Assembly: GCF_001514205.1 (NCBI RefSeq)
Contig: NZ_KQ948763.1
Span: 809,084 to 873,083, forward strand
Reading direction: 5' to 3'
Length of the DNA: 64,000 bases
Origin: Streptomyces griseoruber
GTDB taxonomy: Bacteria; Actinomycetota; Actinomycetes; Streptomycetales; Streptomycetaceae
Below are positions 1-9,482 of the stretch, piece after piece. The position numbers and the translations under genes were made by a program. The notes below the pieces were generated by a model, which saw only the letters and a list, made by a program, of their open reading frames with translations, was not told where the DNA came from and searched no databases. Every line of letters begins with the position of its first letter. Within the stretch, counting starts at the first letter, position 1.

Positions 1-357
1 CACCTGGGGCACGACGTTCTCGCCGTCGACCTCCACGACCGCGTCGGCGGGCGCGCGCAGGGCGGTGTGCAGGACCGCGCGGCCCTCGGTGGTGTTGATC
101 TTCTCGCCGCGGAACATGGCGTCCCGCAGCCCGAACACACCGGTGGCGGCGGCCAGTTCGGTGAGCAGGGCCAGCGTCTCGTCGGTGACCAGGTTCTTCG
201 AGTAGTCGATGCGCAGGTCGCCGACGCGCACCACGTACCGCTCCGCGCGCCCGGGGTCCGCCGCGAACAGCTCACGCAGACCCGGGGTTCCGTGCGCACG
301 GTGGTCCGCCAGGGCGGCCCACTCGGGCCGCTCCGACAGCTGGGGTGAGTCAGACAT
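1..357 (-). CDS. pgi: Glucose-6-phosphate isomerase (N-terminal 119 residues, runs off window)
   Basis: Interconverts glucose-6-phosphate and fructose-6-phosphate in the cytosol. The visible N-terminus carries the family signatures DYSKN (51-55) and MFRGEKINTTEGR (81-93), followed by AVLHTALR. These belong to the sugar-phosphate-binding N-domain; the catalytic C-terminal part lies beyond the window edge. The ATG at 357 overlaps the opcA stop by 8 nt, so the gene is the last visible member of a tkt-tal-zwf-opcA-pgi operon. The context fits recycling of fructose-6-phosphate into the oxidative pentose-phosphate route. Confidence 0.93.
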   Translation of the reverse strand, partial: MSDSPQLSERPEWAALADHRAHGTPGLRELFAADPGRAERYVVRVGDLRIDYSKNLVTDETLALLTELAAATGVFGLRDAMFRGEKINTTEGRAVLHTALRAPADAVVEVDGENVVPQV

Positions 358-1285
358 GAGAGGGGTTCTCCTTGGTGCCCTCGCCCCTGAGGGCGATGGC
401 GTACATCTCGTCCGCGTCGAGGCGCCTGAGCTCCTCGGCGATCAGTTCGGAGGTGGTGCGGACCTTCAGCGCGAGGGTGCGCGAGGGCTGGCCCGGCAGG
501 GTCAGCGTGGCGAGGGGGCCCTCGGGGCGGTCGATGACGATCTCGCCGCCCGCGGTGCCCAGCCGCACGGCCGTGACGACCGGTCCGGCGGTGACGACAC
601 GGTCGATCCGGACCCCGAGCCGCGCCTCCAGCCAGCGCGCCAGCAGCTCGGCGGCCGGGTTCTCCGCCTCGGCCTCCACCGCCCCCGACACGATCGGCAC
701 CCGGGCCTGGTCCAGGGCCGCCGCCAGCATCGAACGCCACGGCGTCAGCCGGGTCCACGCGAGGTCGGTGTCACCGGGCGCGTAGGAACGCATCCGGGTC
801 TCCATCGTCTGCAGCGGGTTCTCGACGGCATACAGATCGGTGATCCGGCGCTGCGCGAGCGCGCCCAGCGGGTCCTTCGACGGGTACTCGGGGGCGTCCA
901 CCGGCCACCACACGACGACCGGCGCGTCCGGCAGCAGCAGCGGCAGGACCACCGAGTCGGCGTGGTCGGACACCTCGCCGTAGGTCCTCAGGATCACCGT
1001 CTCGCCGGTGCCGGCCTCGGAGCCGACGCGCACCTCCGCGTCCAGCCGCGACTGCGTGCGCTCCCGCGGGGTGCGGGCGTGCCGCTTGATGACGACGAGG
1101 GTGCGCGAGGGGTGCTCGTGCGAGGCCTCCTCGGCCGCCTTGATCGAGTCGTAGGCGTTCTCCTCGTCCGTGACGATCACCATCGTCAGGACCATGCCCA
1201 CGGCGGGTGTGCCGATGGCGCGGCGACCCTGCACCAACGCCTTGTTGATCTTGCTTGCCGTGGTGTCCGTCAGGTCGATCTTCAT
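350..1285 (-). CDS. opcA: Glucose-6-phosphate dehydrogenase assembly protein OpcA
   Basis: A 311-residue OpcA-family protein, which in actinobacteria and cyanobacteria binds and activates glucose-6-phosphate dehydrogenase; it has no catalytic activity of its own. The sequence begins [17 protein letters not shown] and has the family block APVVVWWPVDAPEYP near residue 130. Its start overlaps the zwf stop by 4 nt (ATGA), implying translational coupling of the chaperone-like partner to its enzyme. Length and gene order are typical. Assignment is by family sequence and by context. Confidence 0.93.
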   Translation of the reverse strand: MKIDLTDTTASKINKALVQGRRAIGTPAVGMVLTMVIVTDEENAYDSIKAAEEASHEHPSRTLVVIKRHARTPRERTQSRLDAEVRVGSEAGTGETVILRTYGEVSDHADSVVLPLLLPDAPVVVWWPVDAPEYPSKDPLGALAQRRITDLYAVENPLQTMETRMRSYAPGDTDLAWTRLTPWRSMLAAALDQARVPIVSGAVEAEAENPAAELLARWLEARLGVRIDRVVTAGPVVTAVRLGTAGGEIVIDRPEGPLATLTLPGQPSRTLALKVRTTSELIAEELRRLDADEMYAIALRGEGTKENPSHV

Positions 1286-2817
1286 GGCCTGCGCCAGCTC
1301 CGTCCGTCTCGTGCGAGCATCTCGTCGGCTTCCTCCGGGCCCCAGCTGCCCGAGGGGTACTGCGCGGGCCGTCCGTGGGCCGCCCAGTACTCCTCGATCG
1401 GGTCGAGGATCTTCCAGGACTCTTCCACTTCCTGGTGGCGCGGGAAAAGGTTGGCATCGCCGAGCAGTACGTCCAGGATGAGGCGCTCGTACGCCTCGGG
1501 GCTCGACTCCGTGAAGGACTCGCCGTAGGCGAAGTCCATCGTCACGTCCCGGATCTCCATCGAGGTGCCCGGCACCTTCGAGCCGAAGCGGACGGTGATG
1601 CCCTCGTCGGGCTGGACGCGGATGACGATCGCGTTCTTGCCGAGCTCCTCCGTCGCCGAGGAGTCGAAGGGGGAGTGGGGCGCCGACTGGAAGACGACCG
1701 CGATCTCGGTGACCCGGCGGCCGAGCCGCTTGCCGGTGCGCAGATAGAACGGGACGCCGGCCCAGCGCCGGTTGTCGACGTTCAGCTTCACGGCGGCGTA
1801 CGTGTCCGTCGTCGAGGCCGGGTCGATGCCCTCCTCCTCCAGATAGCCGCGCACCTTCTCGCCGCCCTGCCAGGCGCCCGCGTACTGCGCCCGCACGGTG
1901 TGCCCGCCGAGGTCCTCCGGCAGCTTCACCGCCCTGAGCACCTTGAGCTTCTCGGTGAGCAGCGAGGACGCGTCGAAGGAGGCGGGCTCCTCCATGGCGG
2001 TCAGCGCCATCAGCTGGAGCAGGTGGTTCTGGATGACGTCACGGGCCGAGCCGATGCCGTCGTAGTAGCCGGCGCGGCCGCCGATACCGATGTCCTCGGC
2101 CATGGTGATCTGCACATGGTCGACGAACGACCGGTTCCAGATCGGCTCGAACATGGTGTTGGCGAACCGCAGTGCCAGGATGTTCTGGACGGTCTCCTTG
2201 CCCAGGTAGTGGTCGATGCGGAACACCTGGTCCGGTTCGAACACGTCGTGCACGACCGCGTTCAGCTCACGGGCGCTCGCCAGATTGTGTCCGAACGGCT
2301 TTTCGATGACCGCCCGTCGCCAGGAGCCCTCCGGGGCCTTCGCCAGCCCGTGCCTCTTCAGCTGCTCGACGACCTTCGGGAAGAACTTCGGCGGTACGGA
2401 GAGATAGAAGGCGAAGTTGCCGCCCGTGCCGCGCGAGGTGTCCAGCTCCTCGACGGCCGCCTTGAGCTGCTTGAACGCCGTGTCGTCGTCGAAGTCGCCC
2501 GGCACGAACCGCATGCCCTCGGCGAGCTGCTGCCAGACCTCCTCGCGGAACGGGGTCCGCGCGTGCTCGCGCACGGCGTCGTGCACGACCTGCGCGAAGT
2601 CCTGGTCCTCCCAGTCCCGGCGGGCGAACCCGACGAGCGAGAAGCCCGGCGGCAGCAGCCCGCGGTTGGCGAGGTCGTACACGGCCGGCATCAGCTTCTT
2701 GCGGGACAGGTCGCCCGTCACCCCGAAGATCACCAGGCCCGACGGGCCCGCGATACGGGGCAGGCGCCGGTCACGGGGGTCCCGCAGGGGGTTGTCCCAC
2801 ACAGGGATGGTGCTCAT
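1282..2817 (-). CDS. zwf: Glucose-6-phosphate 1-dehydrogenase
   Basis: Oxidises glucose-6-phosphate to 6-phosphogluconolactone with NADP+, the entry step of the oxidative pentose-phosphate pathway. The 511-residue protein shows the dinucleotide-binding GVTGDL (32-37), EKPFGHN (172-178) and the active-site signature [11 protein letters not shown] (200-210), whose Asp-His pair binds substrate and acts in catalysis. Length is normal. The ATG overlaps the tal stop by 4 nt and the gene itself overlaps opcA, so tal, zwf and opcA form a tightly coupled translational unit. The adjacent second-copy style cluster suggests an isoenzyme of a chromosomal zwf elsewhere (inference). Confidence 0.96.
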   Translation of the reverse strand: MSTIPVWDNPLRDPRDRRLPRIAGPSGLVIFGVTGDLSRKKLMPAVYDLANRGLLPPGFSLVGFARRDWEDQDFAQVVHDAVREHARTPFREEVWQQLAEGMRFVPGDFDDDTAFKQLKAAVEELDTSRGTGGNFAFYLSVPPKFFPKVVEQLKRHGLAKAPEGSWRRAVIEKPFGHNLASARELNAVVHDVFEPDQVFRIDHYLGKETVQNILALRFANTMFEPIWNRSFVDHVQITMAEDIGIGGRAGYYDGIGSARDVIQNHLLQLMALTAMEEPASFDASSLLTEKLKVLRAVKLPEDLGGHTVRAQYAGAWQGGEKVRGYLEEEGIDPASTTDTYAAVKLNVDNRRWAGVPFYLRTGKRLGRRVTEIAVVFQSAPHSPFDSSATEELGKNAIVIRVQPDEGITVRFGSKVPGTSMEIRDVTMDFAYGESFTESSPEAYERLILDVLLGDANLFPRHQEVEESWKILDPIEEYWAAHGRPAQYPSGSWGPEEADEMLARDGRSWRRP

Positions 2818-3962
2818 TCCGCGTCAGCTCCCTTGCTCTGCAGCGACTTCGTGACCGTGTTCAGCAAGTCCTCCCACGCCGCCTCGAACTTGGCGACACC
2901 CTCGTCCTCCAAACGGGTGACGACCTCGTCGTAGGAGACACCGAGTGCCGCCACGGCGGCCAGGTCGGCGCGGGCCTGGCCGTAGCCGCCGGTGACCGTG
3001 TCGCCGATGACGGCGCCGTGGTCGGCGACGGCGTCCAGCGTGGCCTCCGGCATGGTGTTGACGGTGCCCGGCGCGACCAGATCGTCCACATACAGCGTGT
3101 CCTTGTATGCAGGATCCTTCACACCGGTGGATGCCCACAGCGGACGCTGCCGGTTCGCCCCCGCCCCGGCCAGAGCGGCCCAGCGCTCACCGGCGAAGAC
3201 GCCCTCGTACGCCTCGTAGGCCAGCCGTGCGTTCGCCAGCGCCGCCCGCCCCTTCAGCGCGAGCGACTGGTCCGTGCCGAGGACGGTCAGCCGCTTGTCG
3301 ATCTCGGAGTCGACGCGGGAGACGAAGAAGGAGGCCACCGAGTGGACGGTGGAGAGGTCCACGCCGTTGGAAAGCGCTTGCTCCAGGCCCGCCAGGTAGG
3401 CCTCCATGACCTCGCGGTAGCGCTCCAGCGAGAAGATCAGCGTGACGTTGACGCTGATACCGAGGCCGATGACCTCGGTGATAGCCGGGAGACCGGCCTT
3501 CGTCGCCGGGATCTTGATCATCACGTTGGGTCGGTCGACGAGCCAGGCAAGCTGCTTGGCCTCCGCTACGGTGGCCGCGGTGTCGTGGGCGAGGCGGGGA
3601 TCGACCTCGATCGACACACGACCGTCGACACCATCCGATGTTGTGTATACAGAATGCAGGATATCGGCTGCCGCACGCACATCGGCCGTCGTCATCATTC
3701 GCACGGCCTCATCGACCGTCACACCCCGCACGGCCAGATCGGCGAGCTGCTCCTCGTAGCCCTCGCCGGAGCCGATGGCGGCCTGGAAGATGGACGGGTT
3801 GGTGGTGACGCCGACGACGTGCCGCGTGGCGACGAGGTCGGCGAGGTTGCCGGACTGGATCCGCTTGCGCGACAGGTCGTCCAGCCAGATGGAGACGCCC
3901 TCGTCGGACAGGCGCTTCAGGGCTTCCGCGGTGGGCGCGGTCGCTTCGGTCACTGTGATCAT
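2814..3962 (-). CDS. tal: Transaldolase
   Basis: Transfers a dihydroxyacetone unit between sedoheptulose-7-phosphate and glyceraldehyde-3-phosphate. The 382-residue protein has GVTTNPSIF (51-59) and the Schiff-base lysine K150 in [12 protein letters not shown], both diagnostic for the actinobacterial transaldolase family. I use the ATG at 3962 (MITVTEAT), 19 nt after the tkt stop and preceded by AGAAAGAAG, rather than the in-frame upstream start at 4001, which would overlap tkt. Codons around 3600-3700 are unusually AT-rich for this genome (for example TCT GTA TAC ACA ACA), centred on a TGTATACAG motif at 3644-3652; a second patch lies near 3088-3113. Confidence 0.95.
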   Translation of the reverse strand: MITVTEATAPTAEALKRLSDEGVSIWLDDLSRKRIQSGNLADLVATRHVVGVTTNPSIFQAAIGSGEGYEEQLADLAVRGVTVDEAVRMMTTADVRAAADILHSVYTTSDGVDGRVSIEVDPRLAHDTAATVAEAKQLAWLVDRPNVMIKIPATKAGLPAITEVIGLGISVNVTLIFSLERYREVMEAYLAGLEQALSNGVDLSTVHSVASFFVSRVDSEIDKRLTVLGTDQSLALKGRAALANARLAYEAYEGVFAGERWAALAGAGANRQRPLWASTGVKDPAYKDTLYVDDLVAPGTVNTMPEATLDAVADHGAVIGDTVTGGYGQARADLAAVAALGVSYDEVVTRLEDEGVAKFEAAWEDLLNTVTKSLQSKGADAE

Positions 3963-3981
3963 CTTCTTTCTGGCGTTCGGA

Positions 3982-6057
3982 TCAACCACGCGCGGCAGCA
4001 AGGGATTCCCGGGCTGCGGCGGCGACGTTCTCAGGGGTGAAGCCGTACTCGGCGAACAGGGTGTCCGCGTCGGCGGAGGCGCCGAAGTGCTCGAGGGAGA
4101 CGATGCGGCCGGCGTCCCCGACGTACCGGTACCAGGTGAGACCGATGCCCGCCTCGACCGCGACCCGGGCCTTCACGGCCGGCGGCAGCACGCTCTCGCG
4201 GTACTCCCGCGGCTGCTCCTCGAACCACTCCACGGACGGCATCGACACCACCCGCGTCCCGATCCCCTCGGACTCCAGCCGCTCCCGCGCGGCGACGGCG
4301 AGCCGCACCTCCGAGCCGGTGGCGACGAGGATGACCTCAGGGCTCTCCGTCGACGACTCGCGCAGGACGTAACCACCCTTCGCGGCATCGGGGTTGAGGG
4401 CGTACGCCGGCACGCCCTGCCGGGTCAGGGCCAGTCCGTGCGGGGCGGGGCGGGTGGCGTGCCGCCGGAGGATCTCGGCCCAGGCGACGGCGGTCTCGTT
4501 GGCGTCGGCCGGCCGGACCACGTTCAGCCCGGGGATGGCGCGCAGCGACGCCAGGTGCTCGACCGGCTGGTGGGTCGGGCCGTCCTCGCCGAGACCGATG
4601 GAGTCGTGCGTCCACACGTAGGTCACCGGCAGCTGCATCAGCGCCGACATCCGCACGGCGTTGCGCATGTAGTCGGAGAACACCAGGAACGTGCCGCCGT
4701 AGACACGGGTGTTGCCGTGCAGCGCGATGCCGTTCATCTCCGCCGCCATCGAGAACTCGCGGATGCCGAAGTGGATCGTACGGCCGTAGGGGTCGGCCCC
4801 GGGCAGCGGATTGCCCTCGGGGAGGAAGGAGGAACTCCCGTCGATCGTGGTGTTGTTGGAGCCCGCCAGGTCGGCGGAGCCGCCCCAGAGTTCGGGCAGG
4901 ACCGCGCCCAGCGACCGGAGCACCTTGCCGGAGGCGGCACGGGTGGCGACGGACGTGCCCGGCTCGAACACCGGCAGTGCGTCCTCCCATCCTTCGGGGA
5001 GCTGTCCCGCCACGACCCGGTCGAACAGGGCGGCCCTCTCCGGGGTGCCGGCGCGCCACTCGGCGACCCGCTTGTCCCAGGCGGCGTGGGCCTCGGCGCC
5101 CCGGTCGAGCGCGCCGCGGGTGTGGGCGAGGACGTCCTCGTCGACCTGGAAGGACCGCTCGGGGTCGAAGCCGAGGACGCGCTTGGTGGCGGCGACCTCC
5201 TCCGCGCCGAGCGCCGAGCCGTGGGAGGCCTCGGTGTTCTGGGCATGGGGAGCGGGCCAGGCGATGATCGTGCGCAGTGCGACGATCGAGGGACGCGCGG
5301 TCTCGGCCCGCGCCGCCTCCAGGGCTGCATACAGGGCGTATACGTCGGTGTCGCCGTTGTCCGCGGGCTCCACGCGCCGCACCTGCCAGCCGTAGGCCTC
5401 GTACCGCTTCAGCACGTCCTCCGAGAACGCCGTCGCGGTGTCGCCCTCGATGGAGATGTGGTTGTCGTCGTAGAGGAGGACCAGATTGCCGAGCTTCTGG
5501 TGCCCGGCGAGGGAGGAGGCCTCGGCGGAGACCCCCTCCTCCAGGTCGCCGTCGGAGACGATCGCCCAGACGGTGTGGTCGAACGGGGACTCGCCGGCCG
5601 GCGCCTCGGGGTCGAACAGGCCGCGCTCGTAGCGGGCCGCCATCGCCATGCCGACGGCGTTGGCGACCCCCTGGCCGAGCGGGCCCGTGGTCGTCTCGAC
5701 GCCCGCCGTGTGCCCGTACTCGGGGTGGCCCGGCGTCTTCGAACCATGGGTCCGGAAGCTCTTCAGGTCCCCCAGGTCCAGCTCGTAGCCGGAGAGGAAC
5801 AGCTGGGTGTAGAGCGTCAGCGAGGTGTGGCCGGGGGAGAGGACGAAGCGGTCACGGCCCGTCCACTCCGGGTCCGCCGGATCGTGACGCATCACCTTCT
5901 GAAAGATCGTGTACGCGGCGGGCGCCAGGCTCATCGCGGTGCCCGGGTGGCCGTTGCCCACCCGCTGTACGGCATCCGCCGCCAAAAGGCGGGCGGTGTC
6001 GACGGCACGCCGGTCGAGTTCGGTCCACTCGAAACTGTTCGGAGTCTGCGTGCTCAT
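3982..6057 (-). CDS. tkt: Transketolase
   Basis: Thiamine-diphosphate enzyme moving two-carbon units in the non-oxidative pentose-phosphate pathway. Visible motifs are [13 protein letters not shown] (from residue 34), the cofactor-binding GDGDLEEG-type segment (169-175) and its Asn at 199, then a pyrimidine domain containing [18 protein letters not shown]. The 691-residue length is typical. The ATG at 6057 follows GAGGA by 10 nt; an in-frame TTG at 6063 is a less likely start. It is the first gene of the leftward operon, divergent from an AraC regulator across 146 bp containing a 17-nt palindrome. Rare codons GTA TAC ... CTG TAT GCA occur at 5325-5343. Confidence 0.95.
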   Translation of the reverse strand: MSTQTPNSFEWTELDRRAVDTARLLAADAVQRVGNGHPGTAMSLAPAAYTIFQKVMRHDPADPEWTGRDRFVLSPGHTSLTLYTQLFLSGYELDLGDLKSFRTHGSKTPGHPEYGHTAGVETTTGPLGQGVANAVGMAMAARYERGLFDPEAPAGESPFDHTVWAIVSDGDLEEGVSAEASSLAGHQKLGNLVLLYDDNHISIEGDTATAFSEDVLKRYEAYGWQVRRVEPADNGDTDVYALYAALEAARAETARPSIVALRTIIAWPAPHAQNTEASHGSALGAEEVAATKRVLGFDPERSFQVDEDVLAHTRGALDRGAEAHAAWDKRVAEWRAGTPERAALFDRVVAGQLPEGWEDALPVFEPGTSVATRAASGKVLRSLGAVLPELWGGSADLAGSNNTTIDGSSSFLPEGNPLPGADPYGRTIHFGIREFSMAAEMNGIALHGNTRVYGGTFLVFSDYMRNAVRMSALMQLPVTYVWTHDSIGLGEDGPTHQPVEHLASLRAIPGLNVVRPADANETAVAWAEILRRHATRPAPHGLALTRQGVPAYALNPDAAKGGYVLRESSTESPEVILVATGSEVRLAVAARERLESEGIGTRVVSMPSVEWFEEQPREYRESVLPPAVKARVAVEAGIGLTWYRYVGDAGRIVSLEHFGASADADTLFAEYGFTPENVAAAARESLAAARG

Positions 6058-6109
6058 CTTCAAGAAATCCTCGATGGGAGAGGGAGAAGCGTCCTAGCGC
6101 GTTCAAACT

Positions 6110-6126
6110 TAAAAGTCTGACTTTTA
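6110..6126. promoter_or_regulatory. Perfect 17-nt palindrome between tkt and the AraC regulator
   Basis: The sequence TAAAAGTCTGACTTTTA reads the same on both strands around a single central base. It lies 53 nt upstream of the tkt start and 78 nt upstream of the araC-type gene, in an AT-rich pocket of otherwise GC-rich DNA. Position and symmetry suggest an operator for the divergent pair. AraC proteins more often bind direct repeats, so another regulator could own the site. Confidence 0.5.
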
Positions 6127-6203
6127 CGGGGGAAGGTCTTCCTGTGTCAGCCTGTGGTGAAAGTGGGACACCGGCAGCAGCGGCAGGACGGCACGAGAAC
6201 GAC

Positions 6204-7100
6204 ATGGCGGACATACGGCCCCAAGGCGGAACCGCCGGCGACGGCATCAGAACCCTCCCCTTCCCCGCCGAGCTGAGCGTCGGCGGTGTCGGTATGCAGG
6301 TCGGCCCCATGGGCGCGGGCCGCACCTGGCACGCCGACGACACACCGCTGGACCGCGTCCACCGCATCGACTTCCACGTGGTGATGCTGTTCGACGACGG
6401 CCCCGTACGCCACATGATCGACTTCGCGGAGTACGAGGCGACCACCGGCGAACTGCTCTGGATCCGCCCGGGCCAGGTCCACCGCTTCTCGAAGTCGAAC
6501 GAGTACCGCGGAACCGTCCTGACCATGCAGCCCGGCTTCCTCCCCCGCACCACCGTCGAGGCCACCGGCCTCTACCGCTACGACCTGCCGCCCCTGCTCC
6601 GCCCGGACGCCCCGCAACTCGCCTCCCTGCGCGCCGCACTCAGCCACCTCCAACGGGAGTACGAGGACAGCGCACCCCTGCCTCCAGCCCTGCACACGGC
6701 CGTGCTCCGGCACTCACTCACCGCCTTCCTGCTGCGCCTCGCCCACCTCGCGACCAGCTCCGCGGAAGCCGGACGGCGCACCGAGTCGACGTTCACCCTC
6801 TTCCGGGACGCCGTGGAACGGGACTTCGCCACCCAGCACAGCGTCAGCGCCTACGCCGACGCCCTCGGCTACTCCCGCCGTACCCTCGTCCGCGCGGTCC
6901 GTGCCGCCACCGGCGAGACGCCCAAGGGCTTCATCGACAAACGGGTCGTCCTGGAAGCGAAACGGCTGCTGGCCCACACGGATCTGCCGATCGGGCGGGT
7001 CGGAGCGGCGGTGGGATTCCCCGATCCGGCGAACTTCTCCAAGTTCTTCCACCTGCATACAGGGATGTCGCCGGTGGGGTTTCGGGCGGAGCTGCGGTGA
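6204..7100 (+). CDS. AraC-family transcriptional regulator
   Basis: A 298-residue regulator with an N-terminal cupin-like sensor half (roughly 20-150, containing [11 protein letters not shown]) and a C-terminal AraC double helix-turn-helix (roughly 195-298). The second helix-turn-helix region reads [21 protein letters not shown], the usual AraC signature. The ATG at 6204 (MADIRPQGG) is taken because upstream reading frame overlaps tkt. The gene is divergent from tkt, so it may control the pentose-phosphate operon in response to a small sugar-like ligand (inference). A CTGCATACAG motif lies inside it at 7053-7062. The 3' end runs almost directly into a heptamer array. Confidence 0.9.
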   Translation: MADIRPQGGTAGDGIRTLPFPAELSVGGVGMQVGPMGAGRTWHADDTPLDRVHRIDFHVVMLFDDGPVRHMIDFAEYEATTGELLWIRPGQVHRFSKSNEYRGTVLTMQPGFLPRTTVEATGLYRYDLPPLLRPDAPQLASLRAALSHLQREYEDSAPLPPALHTAVLRHSLTAFLLRLAHLATSSAEAGRRTESTFTLFRDAVERDFATQHSVSAYADALGYSRRTLVRAVRAATGETPKGFIDKRVVLEAKRLLAHTDLPIGRVGAAVGFPDPANFSKFFHLHTGMSPVGFRAELR

Positions 7101-7156
7101 GGGGTGGGCGGGGCGGCCGGCGGTGGCGGCGGCGGTGGTGGATGGTGGATGGGTGT

Positions 7157-7387
7157 CGGTCTGCGGTCTGCGGTGGGCAGTCGACGGTCGGCGGTCGACA
7201 AGCGGCGGTCGACAGTCGGCGGGCGAACATGGACGGTCGCCGGTCGCCGGTCGCCGGTCGCCGGTCGCCGGTCGCCGGTCGCCGGTCGCCGGTCGCCGGT
7301 CGCCGGTCGCCGGTCGCCGGTCGCCGGTCGCCGGTCGGCGGTCGCCGGTTGCCGGTCGGCGGTCGCCGGGCGACAGTCGGCGGGCGA
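7157..7387. repeat. Heptanucleotide tandem array, about 33 in-phase units (CGGTCGC core)
   Basis: Fourteen perfect copies of CGGTCGC occupy 7234-7331. Both flanks continue in exact 7-nt phase with diverged units such as CGGTCGA, CAGTCGG and CGGGCGA, back to about 7157 and on to about 7387. Because 7 is not a multiple of 3, the array opens reading frames on both strands; these are artefacts. It fills most of the gap between the araC-type gene and the comB-type gene and probably varies in copy number. Confidence 0.95.
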
Positions 7388-7455
7388 TTGTAGACAGCCT
7401 TCGGCCGACCGGCGGGGTTGATCCCGGTGACGGTATGCGGTGAGACTCCCCTCTC

Positions 7456-8226
7456 ATGACTGACTGGTTCCTTCAGCAAGGGCACGGCGTCCGGTTCGAG
7501 TGGGGTCCCGTCGGTGCGCGGGAGCTGGCCGGGGACGTCGCCTGTCTCGTGGTGGTCGACGTCCTCTCCTTCACCACCTCGGTCACCGTCGCCGTCGAGC
7601 GCGGAACCCACGTCTACCCGTACGCCTGGCGGGACGCGACCGCACGCGCCTTCGCCGACGCACGGGAAGCCGAACTCGCCGTTGGCCGAAGGGAGATGAC
7701 CCCGGAGGCACCCTGGTCGCTCTCGCCCGCCGCTCTCCGTCGGGCGCCCTTCGCTTCCCGGCTGGTGCTGCCGTCGCCGAACGGTTCGGCGATCGCCGCG
7801 GCGGCCGGCGGCACGACCGTGATCGCGGGCTGTCTGCGCAACGCGACGGCCGTGGGACGGCGGCTCGCCGCTCAGGGGTACGGGACCGAGGACCGGCCGG
7901 TCGGTGTGGTCGCCGCCGGTGAGCGCTGGCCCGACGGCAGCCTGCGGCCCGCGCTGGAGGACCTGCTGGGGGCCGGTGCGATCATCGCGGAACTGCGTGC
8001 TCAGGGAGCCGGCCCGCTGTCGCCCGAGGCGTCCGCCGCACGGGCCGCCTTCATGGGGACTCCGGACGTGGCGGACACGGTGGCCGACTGCGCCTCGGGG
8101 CGGGAGCTGACCCGGGGTGGTTTCCCGGACGACGTGGTGATCGCGACTGAGCTGGACGCGTCCACCGCCGTGCCCGTTCTCACGGACGGGACCTTCACCG
8201 CCGTACCGGAGGCGGGGCGCCGCTGA
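7456..8226 (+). CDS. ComB-family 2-phosphosulfolactate phosphatase-like protein
   Basis: A 256-residue protein matching the ComB family, named after the archaeal coenzyme M enzyme that dephosphorylates 2-phosphosulfolactate with Mg2+. Family features are the early acidic segment VVVDVLSFTTSVTVAVERG (34-52) and the LPSPNGSAIAAAA block (about 109-121). Streptomyces do not make coenzyme M, so the natural substrate is probably another phosphorylated acid; the name gives fold, not function. Ends 61 nt before a short-chain dehydrogenase that may be cotranscribed. Its promoter must lie in or beyond the heptamer array. Confidence 0.82.
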   Translation: MTDWFLQQGHGVRFEWGPVGARELAGDVACLVVVDVLSFTTSVTVAVERGTHVYPYAWRDATARAFADAREAELAVGRREMTPEAPWSLSPAALRRAPFASRLVLPSPNGSAIAAAAGGTTVIAGCLRNATAVGRRLAAQGYGTEDRPVGVVAAGERWPDGSLRPALEDLLGAGAIIAELRAQGAGPLSPEASAARAAFMGTPDVADTVADCASGRELTRGGFPDDVVIATELDASTAVPVLTDGTFTAVPEAGRR

Positions 8227-8287
8227 TCCGGTGCTGCCCTCTGCAAGGCTTGTGCCCGGTACGGGCCGGACGGTGAAAGGGCGCGCA

Positions 8288-8968
8288 GTGATCGCATTGG
8301 TGACCGGGGCGAACCGTGGCATCGGGCACGAGGTGTCCCGTCAACTCCTCGGTCTGGGCTGGACGGTACTGGTCACTGCCCGGTCCGAGCGGGCCGCGCG
8401 GGAGGCCGCCGCCCGGCTCGGTGCCGGCGCGCACCCGTTGCGGCTGGACGTGAGAAGCCCGGCCGACACGGAGGCAGTGGCCCGGGTGCTGCGGGAGCGG
8501 TTCGGTGGGCTCGACGTGCTGGTGAACAACGCGGCGATCACCTACGACACCTGGCAACGGGCCGTCGGCGCCGATCTGGACGTCGTACGCGAGGCCATGG
8601 AGACCAATCTGTACGGGCCTTGGCGGCTTGTGCAGGCTGTGCTGCCGCTGTTGCGGGCGAGCCGTCGGCCACGGGTCGTGAACGTCTCCAGCGAGGGCGG
8701 ATCGCTGGCCGGAATGACCGGCGGCACGCCCGCCTACTCGGTGTCCAAGGCCGGGCTGAACGCGCTCACCCGGATGCTGGCGGGCGAACTGCGTGCCGAC
8801 GGTGTGCTGGTCAACTCGGTCTGTCCCGGCTGGGTCGCCACCGACATGGGCGGTCCGGGCGGGCGGCCCGTCGCTGAGGGCGCCGCCGGGATCGTATGGG
8901 CCGCGACGCTCCCCGACGACGGCCCCACCGGCGGCTTCTTCCACGACGAGCGGCCACTGCCTTGGTGA
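8288..8968 (+). CDS. Short-chain dehydrogenase/reductase
   Basis: A 226-residue classical SDR oxidoreductase. It has the NAD(P)-binding TGANRGIG (6-13), NNAA (80-83), catalytic Ser around 134 (VNVSSEGG) and the Y150-x3-K154 pair (YSVSK). The GTG at 8288 is chosen because GTGAAAGGG stands just upstream and the Rossmann strand then begins immediately; a start at 8231 would add an unlikely extension. It follows the ComB-like gene on the same strand. Substrate cannot be told from sequence. Confidence 0.9.
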   Translation: MIALVTGANRGIGHEVSRQLLGLGWTVLVTARSERAAREAAARLGAGAHPLRLDVRSPADTEAVARVLRERFGGLDVLVNNAAITYDTWQRAVGADLDVVREAMETNLYGPWRLVQAVLPLLRASRRPRVVNVSSEGGSLAGMTGGTPAYSVSKAGLNALTRMLAGELRADGVLVNSVCPGWVATDMGGPGGRPVAEGAAGIVWAATLPDDGPTGGFFHDERPLPW

Positions 8969-9100
8969 CGTTCCGTCAGATACCAGTCGGTGGTGGCTGA
9001 GTTTCCTCAAGTACGGCCCTTGGCAAGCTTGATGAGCAGCACCGCCTCGAGCGGGCGGATCGTCAGGTCCGGGCCTGCGGGACGCGCTCGGTTTGATCAG

Positions 9101-9165
9101 CCCGGCCCAGCCCGGCCCGGCCCGGCCCGGCCCAGCCCGGCCCGGCCCGGCCCAGCCCGGCCCGG
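9101..9165. repeat. Pentanucleotide array, 13 units of CCCGG/CCCAG
   Basis: Thirteen uninterrupted 5-nt units, each CCCGG or CCCAG, begin right after a TGATCAG sequence. The A variants recur at units 2, 7 and 11. Like the heptamer array at 7157-7387 it lies between genes and has a unit length that is not a codon multiple. Confidence 0.93.
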
Positions 9166-9179
9166 ACCGCCCGGCCCGT

Positions 9180-9400
9180 GCTGTCCGGTCCCGCCTCGCC
9201 CCGGCCGCAGTCGGGTCCGTGCCGGTGCTCCTCCTGTGCCGGAGCGGCGAAGGGGTCTTTCCCGCAGAGCAGTTGGACGGCAGCCGTGTTGCCGGCCGTG
9301 CGCCGCAGGGTGAGGAGGCGTTGGTCCGGCCCGCGGATGCTCGCCGAGGTCGCCGGGCTCTTGCGGGACGGGTCGGGGAAAGGGGCGGCGGGGCAGACCT
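9180..9400 (-). pseudogene. Short reading frame with an LQRTAGN-like motif, probable gene remnant
   Basis: On the minus strand 9267-9320 encodes RLLTLRRTAGNTAAVQLL. This resembles the (L)xLQRTAGNxAVxxLL element that precedes DUF4157 and other extracellular-contractile-injection-system-associated proteins in actinobacteria. Downstream, the frame falls into the low-complexity pentamer repeat, and no good start with a ribosome site is visible. I read it as a leftover of a larger gene, or at most a small protein; a chance resemblance is possible. Confidence 0.3.
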
Positions 9401-9427
9401 CTTGCCCCGCCTGACGGGCGAATCGTG

Positions 9428-9469
9428 CGGTGCCGGGCCCCCGTTCGTGCGGGTGGGGGCCCGGCACCG
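9428..9469 (-). terminator. Terminator hairpin after the GH16 gene (15-bp stem)
   Basis: Positions 9428-9442 pair perfectly with 9455-9469 around a 12-nt loop, 13 nt past the GH16 stop. There is no U-tract, as is common in Streptomyces. Confidence 0.8.
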
Positions 9470-9482
9470 GTGTGGGTCTGTG

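Larger units (their letters stand above)
8969..9427. other. Intergenic region with pentamer array and a gene remnant
   Basis: No intact gene is seen here. The stretch holds the CCCGG/CCCAG array and, on the minus strand, a short reading frame with an LQRTAGN-like motif, both listed separately. The long reading frames on both strands come from the repeat. Confidence 0.6.

Noticed and set aside
209-2934. Very long plus-strand reading frames opposite opcA and zwf
   Set aside because: They are antisense shadows of high-GC genes: Arg/Gly/Ala-rich, no family motifs, while the minus strand carries complete OpcA and Zwf.
3369-3380. GAAAGCGCTT inside tal as a LacI operator
   Set aside because: It is incomplete as a palindrome and within coding sequence; normal codons explain it.
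7097-7443. Several reading frames on both strands inside the heptamer array
   Set aside because: A 7-nt repeat opens all frames; the encoded proteins are pure repeats without ribosome sites.
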